DNA of 64,000 bases, taken from Actinomyces oris. Lineage in GTDB: Bacteria > Actinomycetota > Actinomycetes > Actinomycetales > Actinomycetaceae. Shown here in pieces: positions 40,552 to 49,984 of this stretch. Location of the stretch: NCBI RefSeq assembly GCF_001937665.1, contig NZ_MSKL01000006.1, forward strand, positions 124,001 through 188,000, written 5' to 3'. The position numbers and the translations under genes were made by a program. Position 1 is the first letter of the stretch, and every line of letters begins with the position of its first letter. Under the pieces are notes generated by a model. It made no database searches. It was given only the letters and a program-made list of their open reading frames with translations, and was not told the DNA's origin.

Positions 40552-41244
40552 TTAAGAAAACGACAATGAGTTCAAAGCCATAAAAGCGGGCGAGTCAGCC
40601 AACGAACCTTCAGGAGAGTATGCGGCAATGTAGATGTCTTGCTCTCGCGCAGTCCTCAAAACCATAGAAACTGCCGAAAGATTCGAAGCACCCTTACCAA
40701 GACTGGAATCCAATTCAGAAAAATCCGCCACCTGATCCCACGTCCACGCCCAGGCCTCTTCTGCGTTAGGCCAATCGACCTGAACCAGCGTAGAAGTAGT
40801 GTTCGTATCGTCACGGTATGCTTGCCACTGAGACGAGGCTTCTACTCCAGTATCTCCGTGCGCGAAATCTGCCCAATTAACATCCAACAACCCAACATCA
40901 TCTTGGGAATGAAAATAGTACGCTTTTAGTCGCTTAGGGCCGTAAGTCTTGACAATTGACAGTTCCCCAGGAAGCGTAATTGTAACCCCGTCAGTTAACT
41001 GTCTCGAAGCTCCTTGAGCCTCTTTGGGTTTAGGTGTCACCTTCAACGCATGACCTGGAAACTTGCCCGAATCAGATGCCTCAGAATGTGGATGCGAAGC
41101 CGCTAAACTACCTTTCGATGACGAAGAGGTACGTTTTTCACTAGACGAACACGCCTGCAGTGCCACTGCAGCACCTGCGACAGTGAGACACTTCACCGCA
41201 AGCCTCCGGGACGTAAAATCAACAAAGCCAGCCAACAATATCAC
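40552..41244 (-). CDS. Putative lipoprotein of the Tad island
   Basis: The 230-residue product has twin Arg at 13-14, a hydrophobic stretch and a lipobox LQAC (Cys32), followed by a Ser/Lys-rich linker. The mature domain contains LTDGVTITLPGELSIVKTYG, which resembles the opening strand of PsbP/LpqN-like folds, and VDWPNAEEAWAWTWDQVADF. I do not recognise the protein. GTG at 41244 has a GGAG site. It is the most distal gene of the island, on the same strand as the Tad genes, and composition fits them. Confidence 0.75.
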   Translation of the reverse strand: MILLAGFVDFTSRRLAVKCLTVAGAAVALQACSSSEKRTSSSSKGSLAASHPHSEASDSGKFPGHALKVTPKPKEAQGASRQLTDGVTITLPGELSIVKTYGPKRLKAYYFHSQDDVGLLDVNWADFAHGDTGVEASSQWQAYRDDTNTTSTLVQVDWPNAEEAWAWTWDQVADFSELDSSLGKGASNLSAVSMVLRTAREQDIYIAAYSPEGSLADSPAFMALNSLSFS

Positions 41245-41611
41245 CTAACTCCATCACCGATGCCACTTTTAAAAAAATCACCAATCACCATGTGACGCCA
41301 ACGTTCACACAAAACGCCACACCTCGCAATTCGACAAATTCTGCTCACACGCTCCTTCACTTTCAGTTCGCCAACACCTCTCATCGCAGATTATAACTTC
41401 CCGGCCCAGCTAGTCAAGAGCGCCACGCCACATACCGCAAAGCCGTTGAATTAGATCTTTACGATAGGCATCCCGCAATCAGGAAACAAGCAATATCCCG
41501 AGCCGTCATACAAAATGTCGCAAACTTATATAGAGCACTACATGACTACAATTGATGAGACACATAAACTGCTAAGAATAATCAGCGAACTCAAGCCGGC
41601 AAGATGATTGT
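41245..41611. other. Gap before the terminal lipoprotein gene
   Basis: 367 AT-rich bases without a supported gene or clear hairpin; likely carries the promoter of the lipoprotein gene at 40552-41244. Confidence 0.35.
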
Positions 41612-43063
41612 TCACTTAGATGTGTCGTTCCTGGAGTACTTTCGAGTCCCATCAGCCCCAGGTGCACCCAGATACGACTGATGTTCCATCTTACGTTCGG
41701 CAGTACTTGCACTCTGAGTATATGAAGCAACCCAGAGATCGAGTGTCCCCTCAGCACTCGTTCGTTGCGTCGAATAAGACGTAGTTGTTACCTGAGCATT
41801 ATCATGGATGACTGAATTAAGTCGGTCCTTGGAATCAACCGGTTTAGACGGATTCCAAACCGAACTTGGAAACACAGGTGACGCTGAGTTCGCAGAATGG
41901 GCGTAGTCTTCCATGACCTTTCTATCAGCCGGACTCAAACTATTTAGATCAATTGACACGGTAGTCTCGTACTCATGGCCAGCCCTCGACGTTGCATCGC
42001 CGTTAGCTCTATCATTCCCGGCCTTAGCTTTACCGCCTCCCTCTTCGTATGTATTCGTTTTAAAAGTCATCTTAGTGACGTTACCTTTAGCATCTTCCTC
42101 ATATGACATTTCAAGCCCCCAGCCGAGAGCGCCAGACGCGCCTAGCTTTGGGCTGAAGCCAGTCTCTTTCAGCTCCTGTTCGCTAAGATCTACGACAACA
42201 CTACCAGATGCTTCGCCGGCGTACTTAAAGGACGTGGTTGTCTTCTGTAGATCCTTCTTCTCTCCTTTGTCGTTAGTATTATGCGTCCATGTTCTATTGG
42301 CAGTTCCGCTCAAGTTGCCTTCAGCTGCTAAACTAATCTCTGCATCACCTTTTGAAGCTTTCCCTTTCGCAGAGCCCTTAAGTTCAATTTTACCAGCTAC
42401 GCTTTCCTCAATCTCATCTGGACGATCATCGATGTTAGTATCTCCAGCAAATGCCTGACTAACTCCTTGTTTCTTTCTATTCTCAAGTTGTTTCTGATAC
42501 TTCTCCTTGAACCCGGAACATGACCTCGACGATCCCTCTCCTGATTTAGTGTCGCATTTACGATTTTCTGAACGCGTATAGTTGGCGCCGCCAGCAAGGT
42601 TCAACTCAGCTGATGCCTCAGCCGCACCCTTTCCGGCCTCCGCCTCGACGCTAGCTCCGACCGTCAGCTCTTTAGAGTCGGACAATTTGATGGATCCTGA
42701 ACCATCCTGATACTTTTCAGTCGTGACACCAGCTCCGTCTTCTAGTCCGACATTCACTTTTGCTTCAACACCTTTAACGGGTGCTGGAATGTGGGCCGCG
42801 CCTTTGGCAGAGTACTTTTCTTCCCTATTAGACACTACGTTCTCTTTAGCATCAGGTTTCCAAGATTTTTCTTTAGATGTATCCGTTGAGCAGGTGCCGC
42901 CAAAAATTTTGCTAATTTGACATGTTAGCTTTGTACCGATACCTAAAGCGTACACTGAAATTATGATAGCTAATACAAGAATGATGCTAACGAGCACCAC
43001 TCCCGCGTACTCCGTACTGCCGGCACCTTTCTCAGATTCACGCCTGCAAACAATATTCGACAT
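41612..43063 (-). CDS. Large secreted protein with Flp-type prepilin N terminus
   Basis: This 483-residue protein starts with a near copy of the Flp pilin leader and helix. A prepilin peptidase site SEKG|AGSTEYAGVV has Glu18 and Tyr19 at +5/+6, followed by a hydrophobic helix (about 20-42) and GIGTKLTCQISKIFGGTC. The island's Flp pilin has SEKG|QGATEYAGVV and GLNIGTSLTDKI, so the two are clearly related. Flp pilins are normally 50-80 residues. Here about 430 residues follow, hydrophilic and rich in Ser, Lys, Glu and Gly, with possible disulfide pairs at Cys48/Cys58 and in CDTKSGEGSSRSC. ATG at 43063 follows GGAGG; the upstream open frame is not counted. It could be a tip or minor pilin, or an adhesin carried by the pilus. 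Confidence 0.85.
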   Translation of the reverse strand: MSNIVCRRESEKGAGSTEYAGVVLVSIILVLAIIISVYALGIGTKLTCQISKIFGGTCSTDTSKEKSWKPDAKENVVSNREEKYSAKGAAHIPAPVKGVEAKVNVGLEDGAGVTTEKYQDGSGSIKLSDSKELTVGASVEAEAGKGAAEASAELNLAGGANYTRSENRKCDTKSGEGSSRSCSGFKEKYQKQLENRKKQGVSQAFAGDTNIDDRPDEIEESVAGKIELKGSAKGKASKGDAEISLAAEGNLSGTANRTWTHNTNDKGEKKDLQKTTTSFKYAGEASGSVVVDLSEQELKETGFSPKLGASGALGWGLEMSYEEDAKGNVTKMTFKTNTYEEGGGKAKAGNDRANGDATSRAGHEYETTVSIDLNSLSPADRKVMEDYAHSANSASPVFPSSVWNPSKPVDSKDRLNSVIHDNAQVTTTSYSTQRTSAEGTLDLWVASYTQSASTAERKMEHQSYLGAPGADGTRKYSRNDTSK

Positions 43064-43603
43064 TATCTCCTCCGAACAGAGTCTCCTTGTATGGAACTTG
43101 CAACGAACCTTATCCGACTTCCAAGACAGAACGGTAGGGCCAAACGCCCCAATCTTGATTTGCATCTAGAGCGCTTAAATGAGTCTGGTAGAACAACGCT
43201 CAGTCGCTCCCGCTGCTGTGAACCTAGTCAAGTTATGAGGAGCGTTTTACCTTCTACAAAACAAAACGTGAGTACGACACATTGGTTGTTCACACTTCGG
43301 TGAGACGGGAATGTAGTGACTCAACTCATATGCTACTTAAACAACCGCAGGCAGTACACTTGTTATTGCGCTACGACTTTTAATTGCCAACATACTAGAT
43401 CAACAAATAACCGCCGGTCACCAACAAATCTCTGGTGGATAGTTCCGAAGCGCCTGATGTTGATCTCTATTTATGTCGCGAACGAGGTGGTGAACTGCAA
43501 TAAGAATTCTGCTTTGCAATTAGACATGTCACGTGGACGTGCATAACGCAGCAGAACATAGAATCTCAAAGTCTGGTTACCAAAAAAATGCTTTCATGAG
43601 CAC
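43064..43603. other. Gap upstream of the large Flp-like gene
   Basis: 540 bases, AT-rich, no supported gene on either strand. It must contain the promoter of the large Flp-like gene; no specific site can be named with confidence. Confidence 0.4.
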
Positions 43604-44605
43604 CTAACTTACACTAACGGGTCTAACGGACTTCTCTACGATCGACCGAGACTCTTGACTGATGGAAGACTCCTGCGACCAATTGAGATAGGCGATCGTC
43701 TTAACTACGTCGTTGCTGCGAAACAACCATGCGGCACCAATATTAGCAACATCAAGTCCCCACTTAAAGTCAATACGATGACCAGAAACATGCTGATTTG
43801 AAAACGCGCTGACAGTTTCTTCTCGAACCTCCGTTATCCCAGAACTATCTTGTAACAACAGCGACGCCTCTTCAAGAGACTTTCCTGATAGATCATCCCC
43901 TACCATGATAGAAGCTGGCGGTTCTTCGGTTCCTCGCGACACCCATGCACGTTCCCATCCAAGTTTGTTACTACCATCATTCTGTTCTGGAGCGCCAACG
44001 TCGTTCCAAGTCGCGCCTACATGAACATACACGCCGTTAGCCTGCCGTCGCTGCCAACCGGTCAAAAGCGATTCACTTGGATCTTCCTTAGCAATCGAAA
44101 TCATCTTCTGTGCCGAGGCAACAGCGCTAGAATCGATACCTGGTCCAGTCAGAATCAGCACCGCCTTCGATACGCCGTTTGTAATACTCCACAGCGCCCC
44201 TTGAATAGAGTCACTAGATAGAATTTGCTGCCAAGACCCGTTGCCAATGTTCTTTACTTCCCCTAATTTGAAATGAACTCCGGTCATTTGCTGGATACTG
44301 GAAATGCATTGCGACACCTCAATACTATTAGTCGCGCCTTCTCCCCAAAGACGAGCCGCTACAATAGTCGACTTAGCTGGTTCATTGGGCACTGTCGACC
44401 AAATGCGATCCCAGTAAAGAATATTCTGTCCAGAGTCTTGAACTGTAACGGCGCCACCAGAAGGAACTGGCATACTAAGTGGCTCCATTGTTGATTTACT
44501 CCATTCTATCGAACTCCCTTTGCTTCGGCTACAAGAAGTGATTCCTCCAAGTGCAAGAGCCGACGAAACGCCATAAATGAATACTCGTCTTGAAGTGCCA
44601 TTCAT
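43604..44605 (-). CDS. Putative lipoprotein of the Tad island
   Basis: A 333-residue protein of unknown function. It begins MNGTSRRVFIYGVSSALALG and has a lipobox GITSC (Cys25) behind a twin-Arg. The mature part has mixed strands and helices; ILTGPGIDSSAVASAQKMIS and DDLSGKSLEEASLLLQDSSG are distinct. ATG at 44605 is preferred over a TTG upstream because a GGAGGA site is 10 bases away. It is in the same direction as its neighbours. Confidence 0.75.
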   Translation of the reverse strand: MNGTSRRVFIYGVSSALALGGITSCSRSKGSSIEWSKSTMEPLSMPVPSGGAVTVQDSGQNILYWDRIWSTVPNEPAKSTIVAARLWGEGATNSIEVSQCISSIQQMTGVHFKLGEVKNIGNGSWQQILSSDSIQGALWSITNGVSKAVLILTGPGIDSSAVASAQKMISIAKEDPSESLLTGWQRRQANGVYVHVGATWNDVGAPEQNDGSNKLGWERAWVSRGTEEPPASIMVGDDLSGKSLEEASLLLQDSSGITEVREETVSAFSNQHVSGHRIDFKWGLDVANIGAAWLFRSNDVVKTIAYLNWSQESSISQESRSIVEKSVRPVSVS

Positions 44606-44683
44606 TACCAAAAAATCCTCCGTAGTAAAACTGGATTATAAAACCAATTAATGATGTACTTGATACTGTCTATACGCAGAACA

Positions 44684-45361
44684 TTAGCTTGCGGCAAGTG
44701 AGCACAGCGTCGTAAATGCAGGATTGCCTTCAGTGAAGCCGTTTTGCGGGACGTACGCAGTCAAAATATTCGTTCTGTTCTGTCCGTCAATAACATACAA
44801 AGAAAGCGCATCTACCAAAGTTCTTTCATTCCAGCCGGGAGGAATAGATAGTTGCCTCCAAGTCAACTGACCGCAATGAGAGAAGCCCTTCCATGGAATG
44901 CTGTCTTCGACGTTTGTCGCAACACCTTGCTTCGCGAGCAGGTCTCGATCAGCAGCTATCGCCGCTTTAACTGCTTCGTCCGGAGAAGAATCGAACGCCA
45001 TTGGGCCCTCAACGGCGAGATATCCCCAGTTTTTCTCGTTAGGCCAAACGTACGTTACTGCAACGTGATTTTCAGACAGACGTTCAGGAGAAAGGCCAAC
45101 AGTTCCTTCTGCTAGAGAAACTGTAATTCCCGAGATGGGTTTAACAGTATCACCTGAGACCTTAAGTTGCACTGCTTTAACTTTAGGAGCCCTATCGGGG
45201 CTTACACTGCTAGCAGTGGAAGGAACGTCGCTAGCTGTTCCACCTGTCTGGACATCGTAGTTGGAGCACGACGTCAGTATTGAGGAAATCAACATAGCCG
45301 AAAACGTCAACGAAACGCGACGTGATATCTGACGTCTCTGCAGAACTCGGCAACTGTTCAT
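44684..45361 (-). CDS. Putative lipoprotein of the Tad island
   Basis: This 225-residue product has a signal peptide with lipobox ILTSC (Cys32). The mature part includes VKPISGITVSLAEGTVGLSP and VAVTYVWPNEKNWGYLAVEG, which resembles the WPN segment of the lipoprotein at 40552-41244. ATG at 45361 has a GGAGAAG site; the open frame before it is ignored. Function unknown. Confidence 0.72.
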   Translation of the reverse strand: MNSCRVLQRRQISRRVSLTFSAMLISSILTSCSNYDVQTGGTASDVPSTASSVSPDRAPKVKAVQLKVSGDTVKPISGITVSLAEGTVGLSPERLSENHVAVTYVWPNEKNWGYLAVEGPMAFDSSPDEAVKAAIAADRDLLAKQGVATNVEDSIPWKGFSHCGQLTWRQLSIPPGWNERTLVDALSLYVIDGQNRTNILTAYVPQNGFTEGNPAFTTLCSLAAS

Positions 45362-45543
45362 GACAAAATCTTCTCCGCAACGCATGATGCATTTTATCCA
45401 TTCGAAATGCGTGGCACTCAAGCAAAAAGCCTGGCGAGCGCTAGACAAAAGATGACAGTGCCCTCCTATCGTAAATACACCGTACCTATTCTGAAAGCCA
45501 GCATATCAGTTTCGGAATTACGGACGCTCCGAAAAGTACTACA

Positions 45544-46542
45544 TCATTTTTCCATCCGTATGCTACTCTGTGTGACGCCTACTACGTTGTCATCTACGAT
45601 TCCGGAAAACGACATCTGAATTGCGGCGACACTCTCCTTTTTCTGAACTATCCATAACACGCCCTGTGATGAGCCTTTATCGTATGAATAGTCAACACGA
45701 ACGCCAGATGTGTCCTCACTTCCGTACTTCAACGACATTGGTGCTTTCCGTCTTTTGTATCCATTAACCGAGCCTGCTATCGAATCAGATTCGATTTGAG
45801 CAAGGGCGTCATCTGTAGAGTTATGTCCGGTAGCCGGACATAGCAAAACTCTAATACGGGCAGTACCATCTGGGTCGCAATCAGCCCAGCTCTCCCGCCA
45901 CCGTTTCGATCCCACGGGCGTGCCTGTTATTGCCCAACTTCTCGGGATCGCAAAACTCACTCCGTCTCGTCCCACTTTACCCCATCCCTCGGGAACATCT
46001 ACTCCGTTTGACGACGTCAGTCTCATCCCCGTTTGCACTGTATTTTGATATTCCTCGTTAAGGCTACCAGCCATAAGTGCCCCAACTACAGTGGTACCAT
46101 CGTTACGAAATATCCAGAATCGACCGGACTTTGCGAATTCGGCATGCGACTCAAAGTCTTTAAAATTCAGCGTCAGTCCGTTCCGTTCCTCTTTGATATC
46201 ACTGCCCAGTGATCGATATCCCGGCAAAACTGAACGCAAACTCGTCTCCGTTTCCAATAGCGCTGCCGCCAAGTCAGATTTCTTTTGAGGTACACCTATA
46301 ACGAGATGATGTGAATTGCCTGACGGAGTGACCCACATATCTGAAAATAGCGGCATTTCCTTTGGTGCAGGGAAGTGTTTCCACTCTTCTCGAACAGGAA
46401 CGTATGCGTCTGAAACCAGAACAGTACTCCACCCTTTTGGCAGAGTGGGACGTGCAGCAGCACAACCAGACATCACATATGTACAAAGTGAACTAGTCGC
46501 TACGGTAAAAAACATGCGCCTAGACCAATTAATGCCAGTCAT
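45544..46542 (-). CDS. Putative lipoprotein with duplicated PsbP-like segment
   Basis: The 332-residue protein carries a twin-Arg and lipobox MSGC (Cys27). A motif GVSFAIPRSWAITG at about 190-205 matches the first strand of PsbP/LpqN-type domains, and an earlier TLPKGWSTVLVSDAYVPVRE may be a second copy. Its ATG overlaps the stop of the preceding gene (ATGA). Exact function unknown; the fold assignment is inference from the short motif. Confidence 0.75.
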   Translation of the reverse strand: MTGINWSRRMFFTVATSSLCTYVMSGCAAARPTLPKGWSTVLVSDAYVPVREEWKHFPAPKEMPLFSDMWVTPSGNSHHLVIGVPQKKSDLAAALLETETSLRSVLPGYRSLGSDIKEERNGLTLNFKDFESHAEFAKSGRFWIFRNDGTTVVGALMAGSLNEEYQNTVQTGMRLTSSNGVDVPEGWGKVGRDGVSFAIPRSWAITGTPVGSKRWRESWADCDPDGTARIRVLLCPATGHNSTDDALAQIESDSIAGSVNGYKRRKAPMSLKYGSEDTSGVRVDYSYDKGSSQGVLWIVQKKESVAAIQMSFSGIVDDNVVGVTQSSIRMEK

Positions 46543-47240
46543 TGTGAACTTTCCAAAATTGACGTCTCCAATTGTTGTACCACAAAATCATCATTCTTCA
46601 ATAATACAACTAGAACATAGCCTTCAGCAGTCGGAACAATCCAGCACATTCCCTGTTCGATAACTGCATCTGACTTGAAGTTAAATGTTGTTCTAAGAAC
46701 ATAACTACGCGCATCTTCTGCATTTTCGCTATCTGTAGCTGTAGCATTAGGATTCACGGCTGAGTTACTAGACGCAGATGGAAACGAAAACGCACCAATA
46801 GCTTCATATTCTGAGAACGACGATTTCAAAAGAGCTGAAGCCGCTTCTGAAGCTTGATCAGGAGATCCCGCCGATAACGGAACGCTAACAAGCAGAACAG
46901 CGGTGCCATCTCCGCTAGAATCAGTCATAGCTAACTGCCAAGTTGCATTACCGTTTTTGGATTCTGGGGTCTGATTTTCAGAACTTTGCGATCCGTTGGT
47001 GTAGGGTTCGCTAGCATCACCACTATTCTTCCAAGTAGCAGGAATACTAAGCGTGATTCCATTCAGTTTATAACTCCGAAGTGCAAGTGGCGAAGACGTG
47101 GCCGTAATTGATACGTCACGACCGAAATCACGCGTTACTACAATATAAGTGAGAACGGTAGCAATCACCACGACTACTGTACTCACAGAGAGTAGCAGGA
47201 TCCGCTTCTTTGAAAGTATCCCACGATTCGCAACTGACAA
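46539..47240 (-). CDS. Membrane-anchored protein with PsbP-like motif
   Basis: The 233-residue protein has one N-terminal span (about 13-34) and an extracellular domain with NGITLSIPATWKNSG, the same G-[IV]-[ST]-[LF]-x-[IV]-P-x-x-W pattern as its neighbour. A Ser/Asn/Glu-rich loop sits in the middle. The start is TTG at 47240, with GGAGGA 4 bases upstream. It is coupled by a 4-base overlap to the lipoprotein downstream. Confidence 0.72.
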   Translation of the reverse strand: MSVANRGILSKKRILLLSVSTVVVVIATVLTYIVVTRDFGRDVSITATSSPLALRSYKLNGITLSIPATWKNSGDASEPYTNGSQSSENQTPESKNGNATWQLAMTDSSGDGTAVLLVSVPLSAGSPDQASEAASALLKSSFSEYEAIGAFSFPSASSNSAVNPNATATDSENAEDARSYVLRTTFNFKSDAVIEQGMCWIVPTAEGYVLVVLLKNDDFVVQQLETSILESSQ

Positions 47241-47278
47241 TGAATCCTCCAGATACCATGTAGCTATGGTCGCCTTGC

Positions 47279-48463
47279 TTAGGAACTGTCAGACGAGGAG
47301 AAAGTTCGTTCTCCCGTGCTGTCACTTCTTCCTAAAGTTTCCTTAGTGACAGACACACCTGCCCTCATTAGTCCAGGGTCGTCTCTCATCATTTCTGGTG
47401 TAATCGCCTTCATATCACTGACAGACTTAACCGTTTCGCGAGCAACCTCTCCGGATTCGTGAATAATACGAACAAGCATATTGCCATCTGCCGAAATCGG
47501 ACTAAGTGGCTCAAAAACTTGTTGGGGCAGATCAGGACCATCGATGCCAAACTTATCGAGCCAAACTTCAACCGCATCTCTGTTGTTATCCGATACCGAT
47601 AAACGAACCGAACTTCTTTTAAACTCTCCGCTCGATTCCGAGTGAATTTTGTAAAAAGCTACCGAAACAAGTTGTCCTCCCCGTCCGCGTACAACAACGA
47701 CCTGTTGACCACCATCGTGATCGTTCCTACCCTGCCATGTCCAAGTTTCCGTGCTAGTCTCATCTCGAAGATATCGAGTATTTCGGTAAAGAAGGCCTGA
47801 CCTTTCGTTCCAGTCATGCAGTTCGTGCGGCTGCCCACTTTTTCCCTCTAACGGAAGATTAAGATCTACGACAGTTGAAATTCCTTCTTTACCGACAAGC
47901 GGATCAAGTCCTAATAAAGAAAACTTAGATATTCCTTTGGTTTGATTTGCCTTTGAATCCGAAGAAACTTTTCCGGCTAAGCTAGCGTCGTCGCAAGAAA
48001 TTTCAACACCGCAAGGCAGACTGCTTAATGGCAAAAACATAGATGACTTCCACGTAGTACTTGGAACACTCGCAGCGTCATTAGAATCAATCTCATTTCC
48101 ATCCCAAAGTCGCTGAAGCTGAGGTGGCGCACCCGGAGAGATTGCAGACTTTTTTCCGTACACTAAAGACGGGCGCCCCGGCGGAACAACATTGTTTCCT
48201 GCGACTGTACGGACAATACGTTCTTCACTGGGCGCAGGTAGCGATACAGGTTCGAGACCACTCGTCGATGACCTGATTCTACTAGCGTCACTACAAGCCG
48301 CTGCATCGATAAAACATAGACCTTTTCGAACCACCCCAGTAAATGCAAGAACTCCGACAAGCCCGATAAGAACGATAACTGTTATAATCGAACGATACCC
48401 ATATAGACCACCTTCCGCGCGCCGCCTACCACGTTTTAAAACGTGCGACCGAAGTATGTTCAT
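47279..48463 (-). CDS. Hypothetical single-span secreted protein
   Basis: A 394-residue protein with a basic N terminus, one span (about 25-45), a short Cys-containing segment (GLCFIDAAACSD) and a long extracellular region that includes a second Cys pair (LPCGVEISCDD). I do not recognise it. Its ATG overlaps the stop of the TadG-like gene (ATGA), so it belongs to the same transcript and possibly the same complex. Confidence 0.75.
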   Translation of the reverse strand: MNILRSHVLKRGRRRAEGGLYGYRSIITVIVLIGLVGVLAFTGVVRKGLCFIDAAACSDASRIRSSTSGLEPVSLPAPSEERIVRTVAGNNVVPPGRPSLVYGKKSAISPGAPPQLQRLWDGNEIDSNDAASVPSTTWKSSMFLPLSSLPCGVEISCDDASLAGKVSSDSKANQTKGISKFSLLGLDPLVGKEGISTVVDLNLPLEGKSGQPHELHDWNERSGLLYRNTRYLRDETSTETWTWQGRNDHDGGQQVVVVRGRGGQLVSVAFYKIHSESSGEFKRSSVRLSVSDNNRDAVEVWLDKFGIDGPDLPQQVFEPLSPISADGNMLVRIIHESGEVARETVKSVSDMKAITPEMMRDDPGLMRAGVSVTKETLGRSDSTGERTFSSSDSS

Positions 48464-49137
48464 GCGACTAATCTTACCTCAACCATGGCCTCTGCCTCAA
48501 GGTCCTTTGGCTTGACTTCGCTCTTTGGATTCGGCTTGTCGTTATGCCCGTCGGTTTGCTGAGTATGAAAATCATCTGACGACAGCATGCAGTGTCCGCT
48601 CACCTTTACACCTAGACTACCATTCTTTACGCACACTCCTTTTGACAACGTGAGTTGAGCGGTAGCAACTGATGACGAGCGTTGGTCTGTACCAGCTATG
48701 TAGGTATCAAGCCTAACCGCAGCACGATACCGGAGGCTTCCAGTAGTCTTGAACGATACTAAAGTAGCATTGTTGTTTTTAGCATACTCATACGCTTCTC
48801 GAGACACGCCCTGGCAGTAACTCGACACGGGCTTACCAAACTGCGCCCAGAAGCTTTTCATGTCTGGAAGGGAACGAGCCTTTCTATATACCGACTCAAT
48901 TCGATCAGCACAAGCACCTGCCCCCGCCAAAGCAGCCGAATCTGCTGCTGTATTCGCGTTACGTCGATCCGCGATGGCGTCTCCCAAAGGGAACATCAGA
49001 ACAAGCGACAGGACGACGATGAATATTATGATACCTACAGAATATACAGCGATGGAGCCGCGCTCATTCCTTCTAATAATTCGAAGTCGAGACAGAGCAA
49101 GGGAAAAACTACTACTAGAAGTCACCGTAATCACCAC
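48460..49137 (-). CDS. TadG-like pilus assembly protein
   Basis: This 225-residue protein has the TadG/Flp-associated N terminus: RNERGSIAVYSVGIIIFIVV followed by the motif ADRRNANTAADSAALAGAGA. A 150-residue extracytoplasmic domain with several Cys follows. The +5 position after the Gly27 is Tyr, not Glu, as is usual for TadG. TadG proteins are minor pseudopilins that assist Flp fibre assembly. The GTG start is weak; no strong Shine-Dalgarno is seen. Confidence 0.82.
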   Translation of the reverse strand: MVITVTSSSSFSLALSRLRIIRRNERGSIAVYSVGIIIFIVVLSLVLMFPLGDAIADRRNANTAADSAALAGAGACADRIESVYRKARSLPDMKSFWAQFGKPVSSYCQGVSREAYEYAKNNNATLVSFKTTGSLRYRAAVRLDTYIAGTDQRSSSVATAQLTLSKGVCVKNGSLGVKVSGHCMLSSDDFHTQQTDGHNDKPNPKSEVKPKDLEAEAMVEVRLVA

Positions 49138-49583
49138 GAATCAAAAGAAAGCCAATCTTCTATCAATCAAATTTTTGCGTGAAACTAGATTCAGCGGCAG
49201 AATAGTAAGATAGCAACACGATAGGACGACAAACAAGAATATAGTTGGCACCCGTTTAACGCTGCACATGATCCCCGCACGTTAACGATAGAATAGAAGA
49301 GAATAATAACTCATCGCATGCCAGAGAGTGAATCACTATCGCTGCAACTAAGGCACTCGCGACGTTGCAACTATTTCGACTGTGTCAGTACGCCTACGAG
49401 ATTTCTTATAGCGTATTGATGTCACTCCTTTTTTAATTTTTGTCATGCTGATTATAAATGAGCGAGAACCCGAATAATTCGGATGCCGCCCGCTAACTTC
49501 AACGCTCAATGAGCGAATGTAGCCATTTTTGCCGCCAATGTAAGTCGCATTCCATTCGGCGCTCTTATACGCATTGATAAAAC
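49138..49583. other. Gap between flp terminator and TadG-like gene
   Basis: About 446 AT-rich bases without a gene. They should contain the promoter for the TadG-like and lipoprotein genes. Confidence 0.4.
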
Positions 49584-49625
49584 TGAGTTAGGGGCGAGAG
49601 AAAGCATTCTCTGCGCCCCAACTCA
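49584..49625 (-). terminator. Terminator after flp
   Basis: An 18-base-pair imperfect stem (49584-49601 with 49608-49625) followed on the minus strand by GTTTTAT. It lies just after flp and explains how a small pilin gene can be expressed more strongly than the genes beyond it. Confidence 0.85.
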
Positions 49626-49652
49626 ATTCATTTCAATGCCGAGTCCGGTGAA

Positions 49653-49880
49653 CTACTTTGTCTTCTCGTTCAGAAGCTCCTTAATCTTGTCAGTCAGGCT
49701 TGTTCCGATATTGAGCCCCCTCACGGCGGTAATAATCGCGAAAACGATAATGATCGAGACAATGACGACACCTGCATACTCTGTAGCGCCCTGTCCCTTC
49801 TCTGAAGAACGGACCCGCTCAACCAGACTCCTGGTCCAGGTGATAGCACGGACCTGGGCTGAAAGAATGCTGTTCGACAT
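49653..49880 (-). CDS. flp: Flp-type pilin (major Tad pilin)
   Basis: The 75-residue prepilin has a long basic leader, the cleavage site SSEKG|QGATEYAGVV with Glu34 at +5 and Tyr35, a hydrophobic helix (about 36-52) and a short tail ending KIKELLNEKTK. Mature Flp polymerises into the Tad pilus. The AGGAGG site before the ATG is strong. It stands alone between two hairpins (49584-49625 and 49985-50006). Confidence 0.93.
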   Translation of the reverse strand: MSNSILSAQVRAITWTRSLVERVRSSEKGQGATEYAGVVIVSIIIVFAIITAVRGLNIGTSLTDKIKELLNEKTK

Positions 49881-49984
49881 GACATATCCTCCTGTATGTG
49901 CTGTCAGAGTTAAGACAGCTAGTGTCGTTATCAGGGATCAGTTCCGCTGACACCAATAAGATTAGGCCAGTTGGTTTAGTTGCC

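Noticed and set aside
41913-42458. 181-codon plus-strand frame inside the giant Flp-like gene
   Set aside because: Mirror of the minus-strand gene, which has a good start, pilin motif and composition matching its neighbours.
43091-43546. Short plus-strand frames in the gap upstream of the giant Flp-like gene
   Set aside because: No ribosome-binding site, odd composition (Cys/Asn/Thr-rich) and no conserved pattern.
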